Positions 1 to 7,039 of a stretch of DNA of 13,659 nucleotides are shown here, piece after piece (the first letter of the stretch is position 1; each line of letters opens with the position of its first letter). Position numbers and translations under genes: made by a program. Below the pieces are notes generated by a model. It saw only the letters and a list, made by a program, of their open reading frames with translations. It was not told where the DNA came from and searched no databases. The DNA is from an uncultured Bacilli bacterium (lineage in GTDB: Bacteria; Bacillota_I; Bacilli_A; RF39; UBA660), in assembly GCA_910578745.1 (NCBI GenBank), contig CAJTSN010000024.1, positions 1 through 13,659 of the forward strand, read 5' to 3'.

Positions 1-1
1 A

Positions 2-217
2 GTAAGTGGAAATATCCAAGTCAATTATACAGAAGGATACTATACAAAAGATGCCTTATCCATTAAAGCATATGTAGGAGATGGAAATAACTATAGTGGA
101 GCAGCGACAGGAACATTATCAAATATCTTCTATCCAGCAAGTAAAGTAACATATACAAATAATGGAAAGAGTAATGTAGAACAAGCATTAGATGATTTAT
201 ATAGTAAGTTTAAATAG
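2..217 (+). CDS. C-terminal part of a surface/exported protein (5' end outside window)
   Basis: Reading from base 2 gives 71 residues and a TAG stop; no start lies inside the window, so this is the 3' end of a longer gene. The visible part is rich in Gly, Asn, Ser, Thr and Tyr with little charge, like beta-rich extracellular repeat proteins (for example a segment ending GAATGTLSNIFYPAS). Its last ~22 residues (VTYTNNGKSNVEQALDDLY then SKFK) closely resemble residues 38-58 of the next protein (VSYGKNNQATVEGALNDLY), so the two neighbours share a module. The next gene starts 19 bases after this stop and no terminator lies between, so they are probably co-transcribed. The family was not recognised. 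The surface location is inferred from composition and from the signal-peptide-bearing neighbour. Confidence 0.7.
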   Translation, partial: VSGNIQVNYTEGYYTKDALSIKAYVGDGNNYSGAATGTLSNIFYPASKVTYTNNGKSNVEQALDDLYSKFK

Positions 218-236
218 GAAGAAAAGGTGAAAAGAA

Positions 237-1262
237 ATGAAAGAAAGTAAACATAAAATAGTAATAGGATGTGAAGTCCTATTACTATGTATGATGATAG
301 GAGTACTAGGGACAAAAGCAGCAAGTAGTAATCCACCATCGAATGGAGTCAGTTATGGAAAAAATAATCAGGCTACCGTAGAAGGAGCTTTAAATGATTT
401 ATACACGAAGTCGAATCAAGGGAATGCAACAGCTGCTCAAATATTAAAAGATAAGACCGCTTTAGTCGGAGGAAAGAAAATTACAGGAACGATGCCATTA
501 AAAAATGGTTCGAGTCAAGCAACAAAAGTAAGTGCCAATGCAAGTAATGTATATATGGTTTTCCCATATGGATATTATCCAGCTGAAAATCATTTTAGTA
601 CAGCCAATTCCTCAGAAGTATATGCAAGCAATGCAAATGTAGCTAGTGCGATCGGATTAACAGCAGGTAAGCTATTAAAAGGACAAACTGTATTAGGAAT
701 TACAGGTACAGGAGAAACAGGAATTGATACAAGTGATGCAACCGCAACAGCGTCAGATATTTCAAATGGAAAGACCGCCTATGTAAATGGACAAAAAATT
801 ACAGGAACAGGAATGAAGGGAAAAACGTATGAATTTAAAAATAAAGTAGTAACTGTGTCTGATAAAACGTTTAGCTATGGAACATGGAAAAGTATGGGAT
901 CACCAAACTCAACGATTTATTATACAATTGACTTAGGATTTTCTCCAACAACTCTTTATTCTTGCCATGTAAATTTAACTGGAAATTATGCAACAGATAA
1001 AGGAGACCGTTGGGATGCAAATTTTAGAATGACACGAGGTGGAACTGATTATTGGTATACGAAGAATATAGCAAATGATTTTTATCTATCTACAACGAAT
1101 TCAATGAATACGTATACAGATACAGTAACAGACTGTGAAGTTGATGGTAGTAAGTTGAGTTTCACAGTTAAAACATTTAATGAAGGAAGTGGAAGTGGGA
1201 ATTGTCCTATTTCTACTCGAGCAAGTACATTTTACTTATCAGGTGTTATAGCTTATGATTAG
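237..1262 (+). CDS. Exported protein with phage tail-fibre-like GKTA..GKKITGT repeats
   Basis: This is a 341-residue protein whose start is supported by AAAAGGTGA about 6 bases upstream. Residues 1-28 look like a signal peptide or membrane anchor: MKESKHK, a hydrophobic stretch at 8-24, then GTKA before Ala29. Residues 38-58 carry the VSY..N..TVE.ALNDLY module also found at the end of the upstream protein. Three related repeats follow: 64-85 (ILKDKTALVGGKKITGT), 138-158 (a diverged copy with LLKGQTVLGITGTG) and 168-191 (ISNGKTAYVNGQKITGT). That 'A..IL.GKTA.V.GKKITGT' pattern is known from Firmicutes phage tail/fibre proteins. Residues 195-341 form a Tyr/Thr/Asn-rich, probably beta-structured domain with Cys243, Cys300 and Cys323. 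A role as an adhesin, surface fibre or tail-like structure is inference; no catalytic motif is seen. Confidence 0.85.
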   Translation: MKESKHKIVIGCEVLLLCMMIGVLGTKAASSNPPSNGVSYGKNNQATVEGALNDLYTKSNQGNATAAQILKDKTALVGGKKITGTMPLKNGSSQATKVSANASNVYMVFPYGYYPAENHFSTANSSEVYASNANVASAIGLTAGKLLKGQTVLGITGTGETGIDTSDATATASDISNGKTAYVNGQKITGTGMKGKTYEFKNKVVTVSDKTFSYGTWKSMGSPNSTIYYTIDLGFSPTTLYSCHVNLTGNYATDKGDRWDANFRMTRGGTDYWYTKNIANDFYLSTTNSMNTYTDTVTDCEVDGSKLSFTVKTFNEGSGSGNCPISTRASTFYLSGVIAYD

Positions 1263-1264
1263 AC

Positions 1265-1293
1265 AAAAAGTGATGAGAAGTCACTTTTTTTGT
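1265..1293 (+). terminator. Rho-independent terminator of the surface-protein unit
   Basis: AAAAAGTGA (1265-1273), a 7-base loop, then TCACTTTTT (1281-1289) forms a 9-bp stem whose 3' arm runs into a seven-T tract (1285-1291). It lies 2 bases after the stop codon of the preceding gene. The intron-like sequence described next begins directly after the T tract. Confidence 0.85.
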
Positions 1294-1437
1294 GCTATGC
1301 ATGGATTTACCTAGGTGGTGAAAGTCCACTACACACGCACATATCGACGAAGTGTTAGAGAAATATGAGGTGTGAGCTTTATGAAGTGTGGAACAAAATC
1401 GAGGTTGAACGAATAGAAACCCATTATAAGGTTACAT
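1292..1437 (+). mobile_element. Probable 5' fragment of a group IIC intron (domain I remnant)
   Basis: The segment begins GTGCTATGCATGG right after the T tract of a terminator, the favoured insertion site of group IIC introns. From memory of bacterial IIC introns such as Oceanobacillus O.i.I1, several domain I landmarks line up in order: the GTGYG-like 5' end, GCATGG, a GTGGTGAAAGTCCAC stem-loop (1315-1329), GTGTTAG..., and near the end a purine-rich stretch GAACGAATAGAAACCC followed by ATAAGG (about 1407-1431). By my count 1301-1430 is about 40% G+C, well above the flanks. The similarity stops near 1432-1440. No reverse transcriptase/maturase gene and no domain V/VI are seen downstream, so this would be a truncated, non-mobile relic. 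The assignment rests on remembered landmarks, not a covariance-model search. Confidence 0.6.
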
Positions 1438-1584
1438 AATAAGAAAAAAAGATTAATAGAATCATTTTCCTTAAGTTTTTTTGTAGTAAATAGTTAAAAT
1501 TTAATTGTAAATAATAACAAAAATAATAAATATATTGAAAAATGTTAAAATCTTACATTTGTGATGCTAGGAAACTTAAAACTA
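1438..1584. other. AT-rich non-coding stretch before the 1624 gene
   Basis: Between the intron-like fragment and the promoter at 1585-1593 the sequence is very A/T-rich (for example runs such as AAATAATAACAAAAATAATAAA). I see no convincing gene, hairpin terminator or repeat in it. It may be the scar left by the deletion that removed the rest of the intron. Confidence 0.5.
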
Positions 1585-1593
1585 TGGTATAAT
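1585..1593 (+). promoter_or_regulatory. Extended -10 promoter for the 1624-3860 unit
   Basis: TGGTATAAT is a perfect extended -10 element (TGnTATAAT). No good -35 hexamer lies 16-18 bases upstream, as is common for extended -10 promoters. The predicted transcript starts near 1600, inside the upstream in-frame extension of the ORF, which supports the ATG at 1624 as the true start. Confidence 0.65.
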
Positions 1594-1611
1594 AAAAATA
1601 ATAGAATAACT

Positions 1612-1617
1612 GGGGAG
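1612..1617 (+). promoter_or_regulatory. Ribosome binding site that sets the 1624 start
   Basis: GGGGAG is 6 bases upstream of ATG 1624. No comparable Shine-Dalgarno sequence precedes the alternative GTG at 1561. Confidence 0.7.
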
Positions 1618-1623
1618 AGATAT

Positions 1624-3087
1624 ATGGGTGAATTAACGAGAATAAATAAAGAAATATCTTTAAGAACTTTAGAGTCTATTTTAAAAGATGATACCATTTT
1701 CAGAAAGTTTATTATGAACTTTGATAAAGAAAAAGATTTATTTAAGGAAATTGATCAATTGGATTATATTTATAGTTTGAATACTTTAATGGATTATTAT
1801 ATAAAACATGATGATGCATTATCTAAAAAATATTTTGAAAAGATGAATTATATAAATTCGTATTATAAAGGAAATTTAAAAGATGACTTTAGAGAATATT
1901 CTTATGAAGAGTATTTGAATCAAAGTAAACCAAAAATACCTTTTAAAGTTATCAACTCTATTTTAGCAGATGAAGAAGTCTTTCATAAATTTTTACATTT
2001 TAATGAATTTAGAGAATACTTTAAAGAGCTTCCTTTAGATGAATATATACAGTCTATTTTAGATATGCAAAACTTTTATCAAGAGAATCATCTTTCTTTA
2101 CAAAGGCATAAGGAAGATAGAATCAAAACCATAAAGAGTCAATTTATTTTTGAAACGCCACATAATGAAATATTGACTGGAGAAAGATATGAAGTAAAAA
2201 TTGATCCTACTTTAGAAAAAGAAGTCTTAAAAAAGGTGAATTTACATGAAGATACTTTTGTTGTTGCAAGAAGTATTTATATGGAACTTTGTAAATTAGT
2301 CACTATAGATGATTCTTTTTTAGCGCAACCCAAAAAAATAGAGGAGCAAAATCGAACGATTGCAAAGGAAAAAAGTTTTGCTGCCATTTATGCCACTCTT
2401 CTTCGAAGAGTAGGAATCGATGCGGTTGTTTCTTCTGGAAAAGAAAAATCGGCCCTATTTTTATATAAGGGACTTGTAGTAAAGGCGAATGCTACAGAAA
2501 AAGGAACTCAGATAGGGGAAAATTACTATGTAAGTGATATTACTAGAGTTAAAATCGGATTAAAAACAGTTGGATTTAAAGCACTTAACCCAGAAAATGA
2601 TATTCATGCTGCGGTTTTAAATGCTGATAAAAAACAAGAAGAATATCAAAAAAAGGTAGAAGAACATAGAAAAGATTTAGAAGAAAAATATCGTTTTCTC
2701 AAAAAAATGAGTCCTAATAAAGAACAGAATCTAGTAGAGGTGATGGAAGAGTTATCTAAGTTTGATGCGAGTCACCAACTTTCTTCTCTTGACTATACAG
2801 AATATATTCGTACAATGATAGAGGTAAGTGTCGCTGATACTAGAAAAAAGGAAGTTTCTTGTGTAACTTGTTATAAAAAGTATGAAGGAAAGCATCGTTC
2901 TGTTTTAATAGTCGATTTAACAGGTTGTCATGCGTATGGGGATACATATTATTTGTTTGAAGAGCAAAAAGGTGGGATTGCTCTTAGTAACCTAGATTTG
3001 AGAAATATGAAAAAAATGGGTATCCTTTCTATACCAAGTGAAAAATTTGAAAAAAATTTGGAGGATAAAAAGGGATGGAACTATTAG
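1624..3087 (+). CDS. Uncharacterised protein with internal repeat and degenerate transglutaminase-like core
   Basis: The ORF is open from GTG 1561, but ATG 1624 (487 residues) is preferred because of its ribosome binding site and the -10 box inside the longer version. Two ~52-residue segments resemble each other: about 10-62 (ISLRTLESILKDDTIFRKF...) and 104-156 (IPFKVINSILADEEVFHKF...), so the N-terminal half contains a helical duplication. Residues ~210-320 have a layout like a transglutaminase-like fold: a helix (ARSIYMELCKLV), then KSFAAIYATLLRRVGIDAVV where such enzymes carry the nucleophilic Cys, then strands leading to SDITRVKIGLKTVGF. The expected Cys is replaced (Lys-Ser-Phe) and no clear His/Asp pair is visible, so catalysis is doubtful. 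A Lys/Glu-rich helical stretch follows, then a C-terminal domain with CVTC. No signal peptide or membrane segment is seen. Function unknown. Confidence 0.8.
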   Translation: MGELTRINKEISLRTLESILKDDTIFRKFIMNFDKEKDLFKEIDQLDYIYSLNTLMDYYIKHDDALSKKYFEKMNYINSYYKGNLKDDFREYSYEEYLNQSKPKIPFKVINSILADEEVFHKFLHFNEFREYFKELPLDEYIQSILDMQNFYQENHLSLQRHKEDRIKTIKSQFIFETPHNEILTGERYEVKIDPTLEKEVLKKVNLHEDTFVVARSIYMELCKLVTIDDSFLAQPKKIEEQNRTIAKEKSFAAIYATLLRRVGIDAVVSSGKEKSALFLYKGLVVKANATEKGTQIGENYYVSDITRVKIGLKTVGFKALNPENDIHAAVLNADKKQEEYQKKVEEHRKDLEEKYRFLKKMSPNKEQNLVEVMEELSKFDASHQLSSLDYTEYIRTMIEVSVADTRKKEVSCVTCYKKYEGKHRSVLIVDLTGCHAYGDTYYLFEEQKGGIALSNLDLRNMKKMGILSIPSEKFEKNLEDKKGWNY

Positions 3088-3332
3088 AGAATTTAAGAAA
3101 AATTGTAAATCGAAAAATTAGTTTATGTAATATAGAAGACTTAAAAAAATATAAAATGATAAAAGAATTATTAGAGGAGGATGACTGTTTTTTTCGTATG
3201 AAAAAAGATACAGCTTATGCAATACTTGAAGATTTGGATTTTTTAAAAAAAGAACTTCCTTCTTTATATAGACAATTAACCGATGCTAGTGTATACTTAA
3301 AAACAAAATGTTCCTTTGAAATTGAGGGATAA
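3075..3332 (+). CDS. Small hypothetical protein, translationally coupled to the 1624 gene
   Basis: This 85-residue ORF starts inside the last 13 bases of the upstream gene, with GGAGG at 3060-3064 about 10 bases before the ATG. The overlap and site suggest real translation coupled to the upstream gene. The protein is charged and Leu-rich, predicted mostly helical (LRKIV.., LKKYKMIKELLEEDD, AILEDLDFLKKELPSLYRQL), with two Cys and no membrane segment or known motif. It lies 18 bases before the next gene in the same direction, consistent with a three-gene operon. I do not recognise the family. Confidence 0.65.
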   Translation: MELLENLRKIVNRKISLCNIEDLKKYKMIKELLEEDDCFFRMKKDTAYAILEDLDFLKKELPSLYRQLTDASVYLKTKCSFEIEG

Positions 3333-3350
3333 TTTTTTAGGAGGTGTAAG

Positions 3351-3860
3351 ATGCATATTTCGGATTTGGTATGGGTTCTTCCTGGCGAAGGACATGAGCA
3401 AGATGGAGAATTCATTACCAGAACAAAGCATGGAAATGTGAAGCAGCATATTGATGTATTAGAAGAATTTTTTAAAGAATTTCATTTAGAAATGCCAAGT
3501 CGATTTACAATAGATGGTTTTGCAGAGGAACTTTCTAAAAGAAATATGCTTTTATTAATCAATGCAGGGAGAATAGATGGAAAATATGCAAGTGTTATCT
3601 ATCTTCCCCAAAATTTAAGTAAGAATCAGATTACAACCATTTTAGATATGCGTTCTACTTTTGAAAATGAATTTCATCATCATGTTGCATTTTTTGGAGT
3701 TAATGTTTATTCCATAAACATGAATATATCTTATAAGATATATTCTGATTTAAGGGAAATCTATCAAAGAGATGGAATTTTTATTCAAGATGGAATTGAA
3801 CTTTTTTATCAAGAGATAGAAAAAAGAAAAGAGAATCTTCCAAAGGGAAAAACGGCCTAG
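3351..3860 (+). CDS. Hypothetical cytosolic protein, third gene of the unit
   Basis: This 169-residue protein starts 5-6 bases after a strong AGGAGGTG (3340-3347). It has mixed alpha/beta character: a start MHISDLVWVLPGEGHEQDGEF, a middle strand pair (LLLINAGRIDGKYASVIYLP) and a helical Lys/Glu-rich C-terminus. A His cluster (FHHHVAFFG, residues ~109-116) is noticeable but is not a known metal motif on its own. No signal peptide or membrane span is seen. It follows the two preceding genes with an 18-base gap and probably shares their transcript. No clear terminator follows; the next gene has its own promoter. I do not recognise the family. Confidence 0.7.
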   Translation: MHISDLVWVLPGEGHEQDGEFITRTKHGNVKQHIDVLEEFFKEFHLEMPSRFTIDGFAEELSKRNMLLLINAGRIDGKYASVIYLPQNLSKNQITTILDMRSTFENEFHHHVAFFGVNVYSINMNISYKIYSDLREIYQRDGIFIQDGIELFYQEIEKRKENLPKGKTA

Positions 3861-3877
3861 AAATAAGGTAGGAAATA

Positions 3878-3886
3878 TGTTATAAT
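3878..3886 (+). promoter_or_regulatory. Extended -10 promoter of engB
   Basis: TGTTATAAT is a perfect extended -10 element, 24 bases before the engB start codon. No -35 match is seen. It lies in the 50-base gap between the stop of the 3351 gene and engB. Confidence 0.65.
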
Positions 3887-3910
3887 AAAAAGACAAGAGA
3901 AGGTGTAAGC

Positions 3911-4492
3911 ATGAAAATAAATTCTGTAGATTTAAAAATAAGTGCAGTAAGACGTAGTCAATATCCAACAGATGGCAAACCTGAATTTTTATTGGTGGGG
4001 CGAAGTAATGTTGGAAAAAGTAGTTTTATTAATACATTAATCAATCGTAAAAATTATGCGAGAACAAGTGCAAGTCCGGGAAAGACACAAACCATTAATT
4101 TTTATCTTGTAAATGACAGTTTTTATTTAGTGGATGCACCTGGATATGGATATGCCAATCTTGGCAAGGAAAAGCGAAAAAAATTCGGTTTGATGATGGA
4201 AGATTATTTAATTAGCCGTGATAATTTAAAACAAGTTTTTATGCTTATTGATTTTAGACATAAGCCATCTGAGGATGATATAATGATGTATAATTTCTTA
4301 AAATATTATAAACTACCAGTTACAGTTGTAGCTACGAAATCAGATAAAGTAGGGATTACGAAACATCAAATGCAAAGAAATGTGATTTTAACAGATTTAG
4401 AGCTTGGAGTAGGAGATGATTTTGTCGTCTTCTCAAATGTAACAAAAACAGGAAAATCGGAGATTCATGAAAAAATTGAAAGAATTATTTAG
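3911..4492 (+). CDS. engB: Ribosome biogenesis GTP-binding protein EngB (YsxC/YihA)
   Basis: This 193-residue GTPase is the usual length for EngB, an essential TRAFAC-class GTPase that helps late assembly of the large (50S) ribosomal subunit in the cytoplasm. All G motifs are visible: G1 GRSNVGKS (30-37), the switch I region PGKTQTINFY with the G2 Thr (56-65), G3 DAPGYG (75-80), G4 TKSDK (142-146) and a G5-like FSN (174-176). The SNVGKSSFIN and PGKTQTINF signatures separate EngB from Era and EngA/Der. The start follows AGAAGGTG by about 6 bases. It has its own extended -10 promoter upstream, and a terminator overlaps its stop codon, so it is probably monocistronic here. Confidence 0.96.
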   Translation: MKINSVDLKISAVRRSQYPTDGKPEFLLVGRSNVGKSSFINTLINRKNYARTSASPGKTQTINFYLVNDSFYLVDAPGYGYANLGKEKRKKFGLMMEDYLISRDNLKQVFMLIDFRHKPSEDDIMMYNFLKYYKLPVTVVATKSDKVGITKHQMQRNVILTDLELGVGDDFVVFSNVTKTGKSEIHEKIERII

Positions 4493-4512
4493 GCTCTAAA
4501 TAGTTCTTTTTT
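4481..4512 (+). terminator. Rho-independent terminator overlapping the engB stop
   Basis: AGAATTATTTA (4481-4491), loop GGCTC, then TAAATAGTTCT (4497-4507) gives an 11-bp stem with one G-U pair, followed by five more T (4508-4512). The 5' arm contains the last engB codons and the first two bases of its TAG stop. Confidence 0.8.
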
Positions 4513-4536
4513 CATACACTAGTATTAGGTGATTTC

Positions 4537-5010
4537 ATGAAAGTAATTACAGAGAAAGATAAAAATATTCTTCTTTATCTTCCGACTTTTCAAATCGATT
4601 TTAATGCAATGGATCAAGTAGAAAAAGAACTAAAAAATATTCTTTTACGTTTAAAATACTATTATTCAATAGATATACAAGGCTTTTATGAGGTAAAGGT
4701 TTATAAAGATACGTATTATGGGCTTGTTTTAGAATTAAAAAAAGATGCTTTAGAATATTTTGATTATTATGAAGATGAAATAGAAATGCGTATGGAGTTG
4801 ATAGAAGGAGACTTTGTTTACGAAGTAGAGGATGTATTACAACTTCCTAGAGAAATATTGAAAAATTGTGCGGTTTATTTTGATAAAAATAGATATTATA
4901 TAAAAATAAAAAAAGAAGTGAATATGGCTCAGGTGCTTGAAAATGTAGTTTCGTTTCATTATAAGAATAATCCTTTTCTTTTAAAAGAAAAAAATCAAAT
5001 TCATTATTGA
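4537..5010 (+). CDS. Hypothetical protein between engB and recG
   Basis: This 157-residue protein begins 4 bases after AGGTGA (4527-4532). It is acidic and Tyr-rich, with alternating strand-like and helical segments: MDQVEKELKNILLRLKYYY, then IQGFYEVKVYKDTYYGLVLEL, then LEYFDYYEDEIEMRMELI, and a C-terminal strand YYIKIKKEV. No signal peptide, membrane span, metal motif or nucleotide-binding loop is visible. The codon bias and clean start suggest a real gene. Its TGA stop sits inside the -35 region of the recG promoter, so recG can be transcribed independently while also possibly being read through from here. I do not recognise the family. Confidence 0.75.
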   Translation: MKVITEKDKNILLYLPTFQIDFNAMDQVEKELKNILLRLKYYYSIDIQGFYEVKVYKDTYYGLVLELKKDALEYFDYYEDEIEMRMELIEGDFVYEVEDVLQLPREILKNCAVYFDKNRYYIKIKKEVNMAQVLENVVSFHYKNNPFLLKEKNQIHY

Positions 5011-5035
5011 CACACAAACAAACGTTTACTATAAT
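5007..5035 (+). promoter_or_regulatory. Consensus sigma-A promoter of recG
   Basis: TTGACA (5007-5012), a 17-base spacer, then TATAAT (5030-5035) matches the vegetative consensus at every position. Transcription should start near 5042, leaving about 12 bases before the recG ATG, so the AGAGGTG ribosome binding site lies almost at the 5' end of the RNA. The -35 overlaps the TGA stop of the upstream gene. Confidence 0.88.
5016..5027. repeat. AAAC-N4-GTTT inverted repeat inside the recG promoter spacer
   Basis: AAAC (5016-5019), AAAC, GTTT (5024-5027) is a short dyad between -35 and -10. It has the shape of a Firmicutes LexA/DinR site (GAAC-N4-GTTC) but with both outer G/C pairs changed to A/T. 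The match is imperfect and could be chance in such AT-rich DNA. Confidence 0.25.
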
Positions 5036-5053
5036 AAGGATAAGAGGTGTGCT

Positions 5054-7039
5054 ATGGCGAAATTAAAAGAGATGAAGGGAATTGGAGAGAAGTCTTTAAC
5101 TTTACTTAAAAAATTAGGTATTGAAAGTGAGGAGGATTTAATTGAATATTATCCTTATCGCTATCAATTGATAAAAAGAAGTGATTTAGAAAAATTAACG
5201 AGTGATAAAGTAATACTTGATGGTGTAATCGAAACGGTTCCAAAAATCTTTTATATTCATAAAAATTTAAATAAACTTTCTTTTTCCTTAAATACAGGGA
5301 CACGTATTTTAACGGTGACCCTTTTTAATCGAGCCTATTTAAAACAAAATTTGAAAATAGGTTCTAAGATTACTGTATTTGGGAAAATCGATAAAAATAT
5401 GCGCAATGTTGTTGCCTCAGAAGTTCGTTTTTCAACCTTACTTAAAGAAACCATAGAACCCATTTATCATACAACAAATGGAATTACAATACCGAAATTA
5501 GCGCAATGGATTGATCAAGTGTTAGAAAAAGATTTTTATGTGGTGGACTATATTCCAAAAGAATATGTAGAAAAATATCATTTAATGGATAAAAAAGAGA
5601 GTATTTTTGAAATCCATCATCCAACCAGTGAACCACAATTAAAAAAAGCTTTAACTCGGGCCAAATATGAAGAATTATTTTTGTTTATGATGAAAATGAG
5701 TGAGTTAAAAGAGAATAAAATGACAAAATTAGGTTTATATAGAACAATTGATTTTCAAGAAGTAGAAAAGGTAATAGAAACACTTCCCTTTACTTTAACG
5801 AGTGATCAAAGAAGAAGTGTAGAGGAAATTTATCAGGATTTAACAAGTTCAAAACGAATGAATCGTCTATTACAAGGGGATGTAGGAAGTGGGAAGACAA
5901 TTGTTGCTATTTTGAGTATGTATATGAATTATTTAAGTGGTTATCAAAGTACATTAATGGCACCAACCGAAATTTTAGCAATACAGCATTATGAAACGGT
6001 AAATAAATTTTTATCTTCCTTTGGTGTTCGAACGGTTTTGTTGACGGGAAAGTTAAAAGCAAAGGAGAAAAAAGAAGTTTTAGAAAAAATCGCAAATAAA
6101 GAGGCGGATATCGTGATAGGAACACATGCTTTATTTACTGAAAATGTCATATATAACAATTTAGGACTGGTGATTACGGATGAACAACATCGATTTGGAG
6201 TGAATCAAAGGGGAAATTTAAAAAATAAGGGAATTACACCAGATGTTTTATATATGAGTGCAACACCAATTCCTAGAACGTATACATTGACGCTTTACGG
6301 AGATATGGATATTTCTAGTATTAAAGCATCTCCAAGTGGAAGAAAAGAAACAATTACACTTTTAAAGAAAGAAGAGGACTTAAAAGAGGTCTTAACTCGA
6401 ATGCTGGAAGAATTAAAAAAGAAACATCAAATTTATGTAATTGCTCCTTTAATTGAAGAAAGTGACAAAATGAATTTGGAAAATGTAGAGGAACTTGAAC
6501 AAAAAATGAATCGTGCTTTTGGAAAATACTATAAAGTGGGCGTATTACATGGGAAAATGAAGGGGATTGAAAAAGAAGCGGTTATGGCTGATTTTCAAGA
6601 AGGAAAAATTGATATATTGATTAGTACCACAGTTATTGAAGTGGGGGTCAATGTTTTAAATGCAACGATGATGGTGATTTTTGATAGCTATCGATTTGGA
6701 CTATCTGCACTTCATCAATTAAGAGGAAGAGTGGGAAGAAGTGAATTGCAATCCTATTGTATATTCATTAGTAATTATGAAACAGAACGGTTAAATGTGC
6801 TTACAAAAACGACAGATGGTTTTAAAATTAGTGAAGAAGATTTTCGTCTTCGTGGAAGTGGAGATTTGTTTGGAATTAAACAAAGTGGGATGCATGCTTT
6901 TAAATTAGTAGATGTAAAAGAAGATTTTGATATTTTAAAACATGCAAAGATAGATGCCGAAGCTTACTATAAAAGTGAAGCATTTCAGGAAAATTTTGTT
7001 TTAAAAGAACTTTTAAAAAAGAGCGAAGATTTAGACTAA
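5054..7039 (+). CDS. recG: ATP-dependent DNA helicase RecG
   Basis: This 661-residue protein is close to the usual RecG length (about 670-690). RecG is a superfamily 2 translocase that remodels stalled replication forks and Holliday junctions. An N-terminal helix-hairpin-like start (KGIGEKSLTLLKKLGI) leads into the OB-fold wedge domain, where FNRAYLK (91-97) corresponds to the FFNQ.YLK-type signature. Helicase motifs follow in order: Q-like LPFTLTSDQ (244-252), Walker A GDVGSGKT (275-282), APTEILA (303-309), DEQH (376-379), SATPIPRT (402-409), TTVIEVGVN (525-533) and the arginine-finger motif GRVGR (558-562), then the RecG-type C-terminus with LRGSGDLFGIKQSG. It appears intact. The ATG follows AGAGGTG by 4 bases and is driven by the consensus promoter at 5007-5035. 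No strong terminator follows, only an A8-TG-T8 run. Confidence 0.97.
   Translation: MAKLKEMKGIGEKSLTLLKKLGIESEEDLIEYYPYRYQLIKRSDLEKLTSDKVILDGVIETVPKIFYIHKNLNKLSFSLNTGTRILTVTLFNRAYLKQNLKIGSKITVFGKIDKNMRNVVASEVRFSTLLKETIEPIYHTTNGITIPKLAQWIDQVLEKDFYVVDYIPKEYVEKYHLMDKKESIFEIHHPTSEPQLKKALTRAKYEELFLFMMKMSELKENKMTKLGLYRTIDFQEVEKVIETLPFTLTSDQRRSVEEIYQDLTSSKRMNRLLQGDVGSGKTIVAILSMYMNYLSGYQSTLMAPTEILAIQHYETVNKFLSSFGVRTVLLTGKLKAKEKKEVLEKIANKEADIVIGTHALFTENVIYNNLGLVITDEQHRFGVNQRGNLKNKGITPDVLYMSATPIPRTYTLTLYGDMDISSIKASPSGRKETITLLKKEEDLKEVLTRMLEELKKKHQIYVIAPLIEESDKMNLENVEELEQKMNRAFGKYYKVGVLHGKMKGIEKEAVMADFQEGKIDILISTTVIEVGVNVLNATMMVIFDSYRFGLSALHQLRGRVGRSELQSYCIFISNYETERLNVLTKTTDGFKISEEDFRLRGSGDLFGIKQSGMHAFKLVDVKEDFDILKHAKIDAEAYYKSEAFQENFVLKELLKKSEDLD

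Noticed and set aside
1561..1623. Upstream in-frame GTG start giving a 508-residue version of the 1624 protein
   Set aside because: It has no ribosome binding site, and the perfect extended -10 box (1585-1593) lies inside it; ATG 1624 has GGGGAG at the right distance.
3215..3415. Antisense ORFs across the plus-strand genes (this one and others, for example 5106-5303, 9527-9805 and 10956-11165)
   Set aside because: They lie opposite well-supported genes, lack ribosome binding sites and have compositions expected of complementary-strand shadows.
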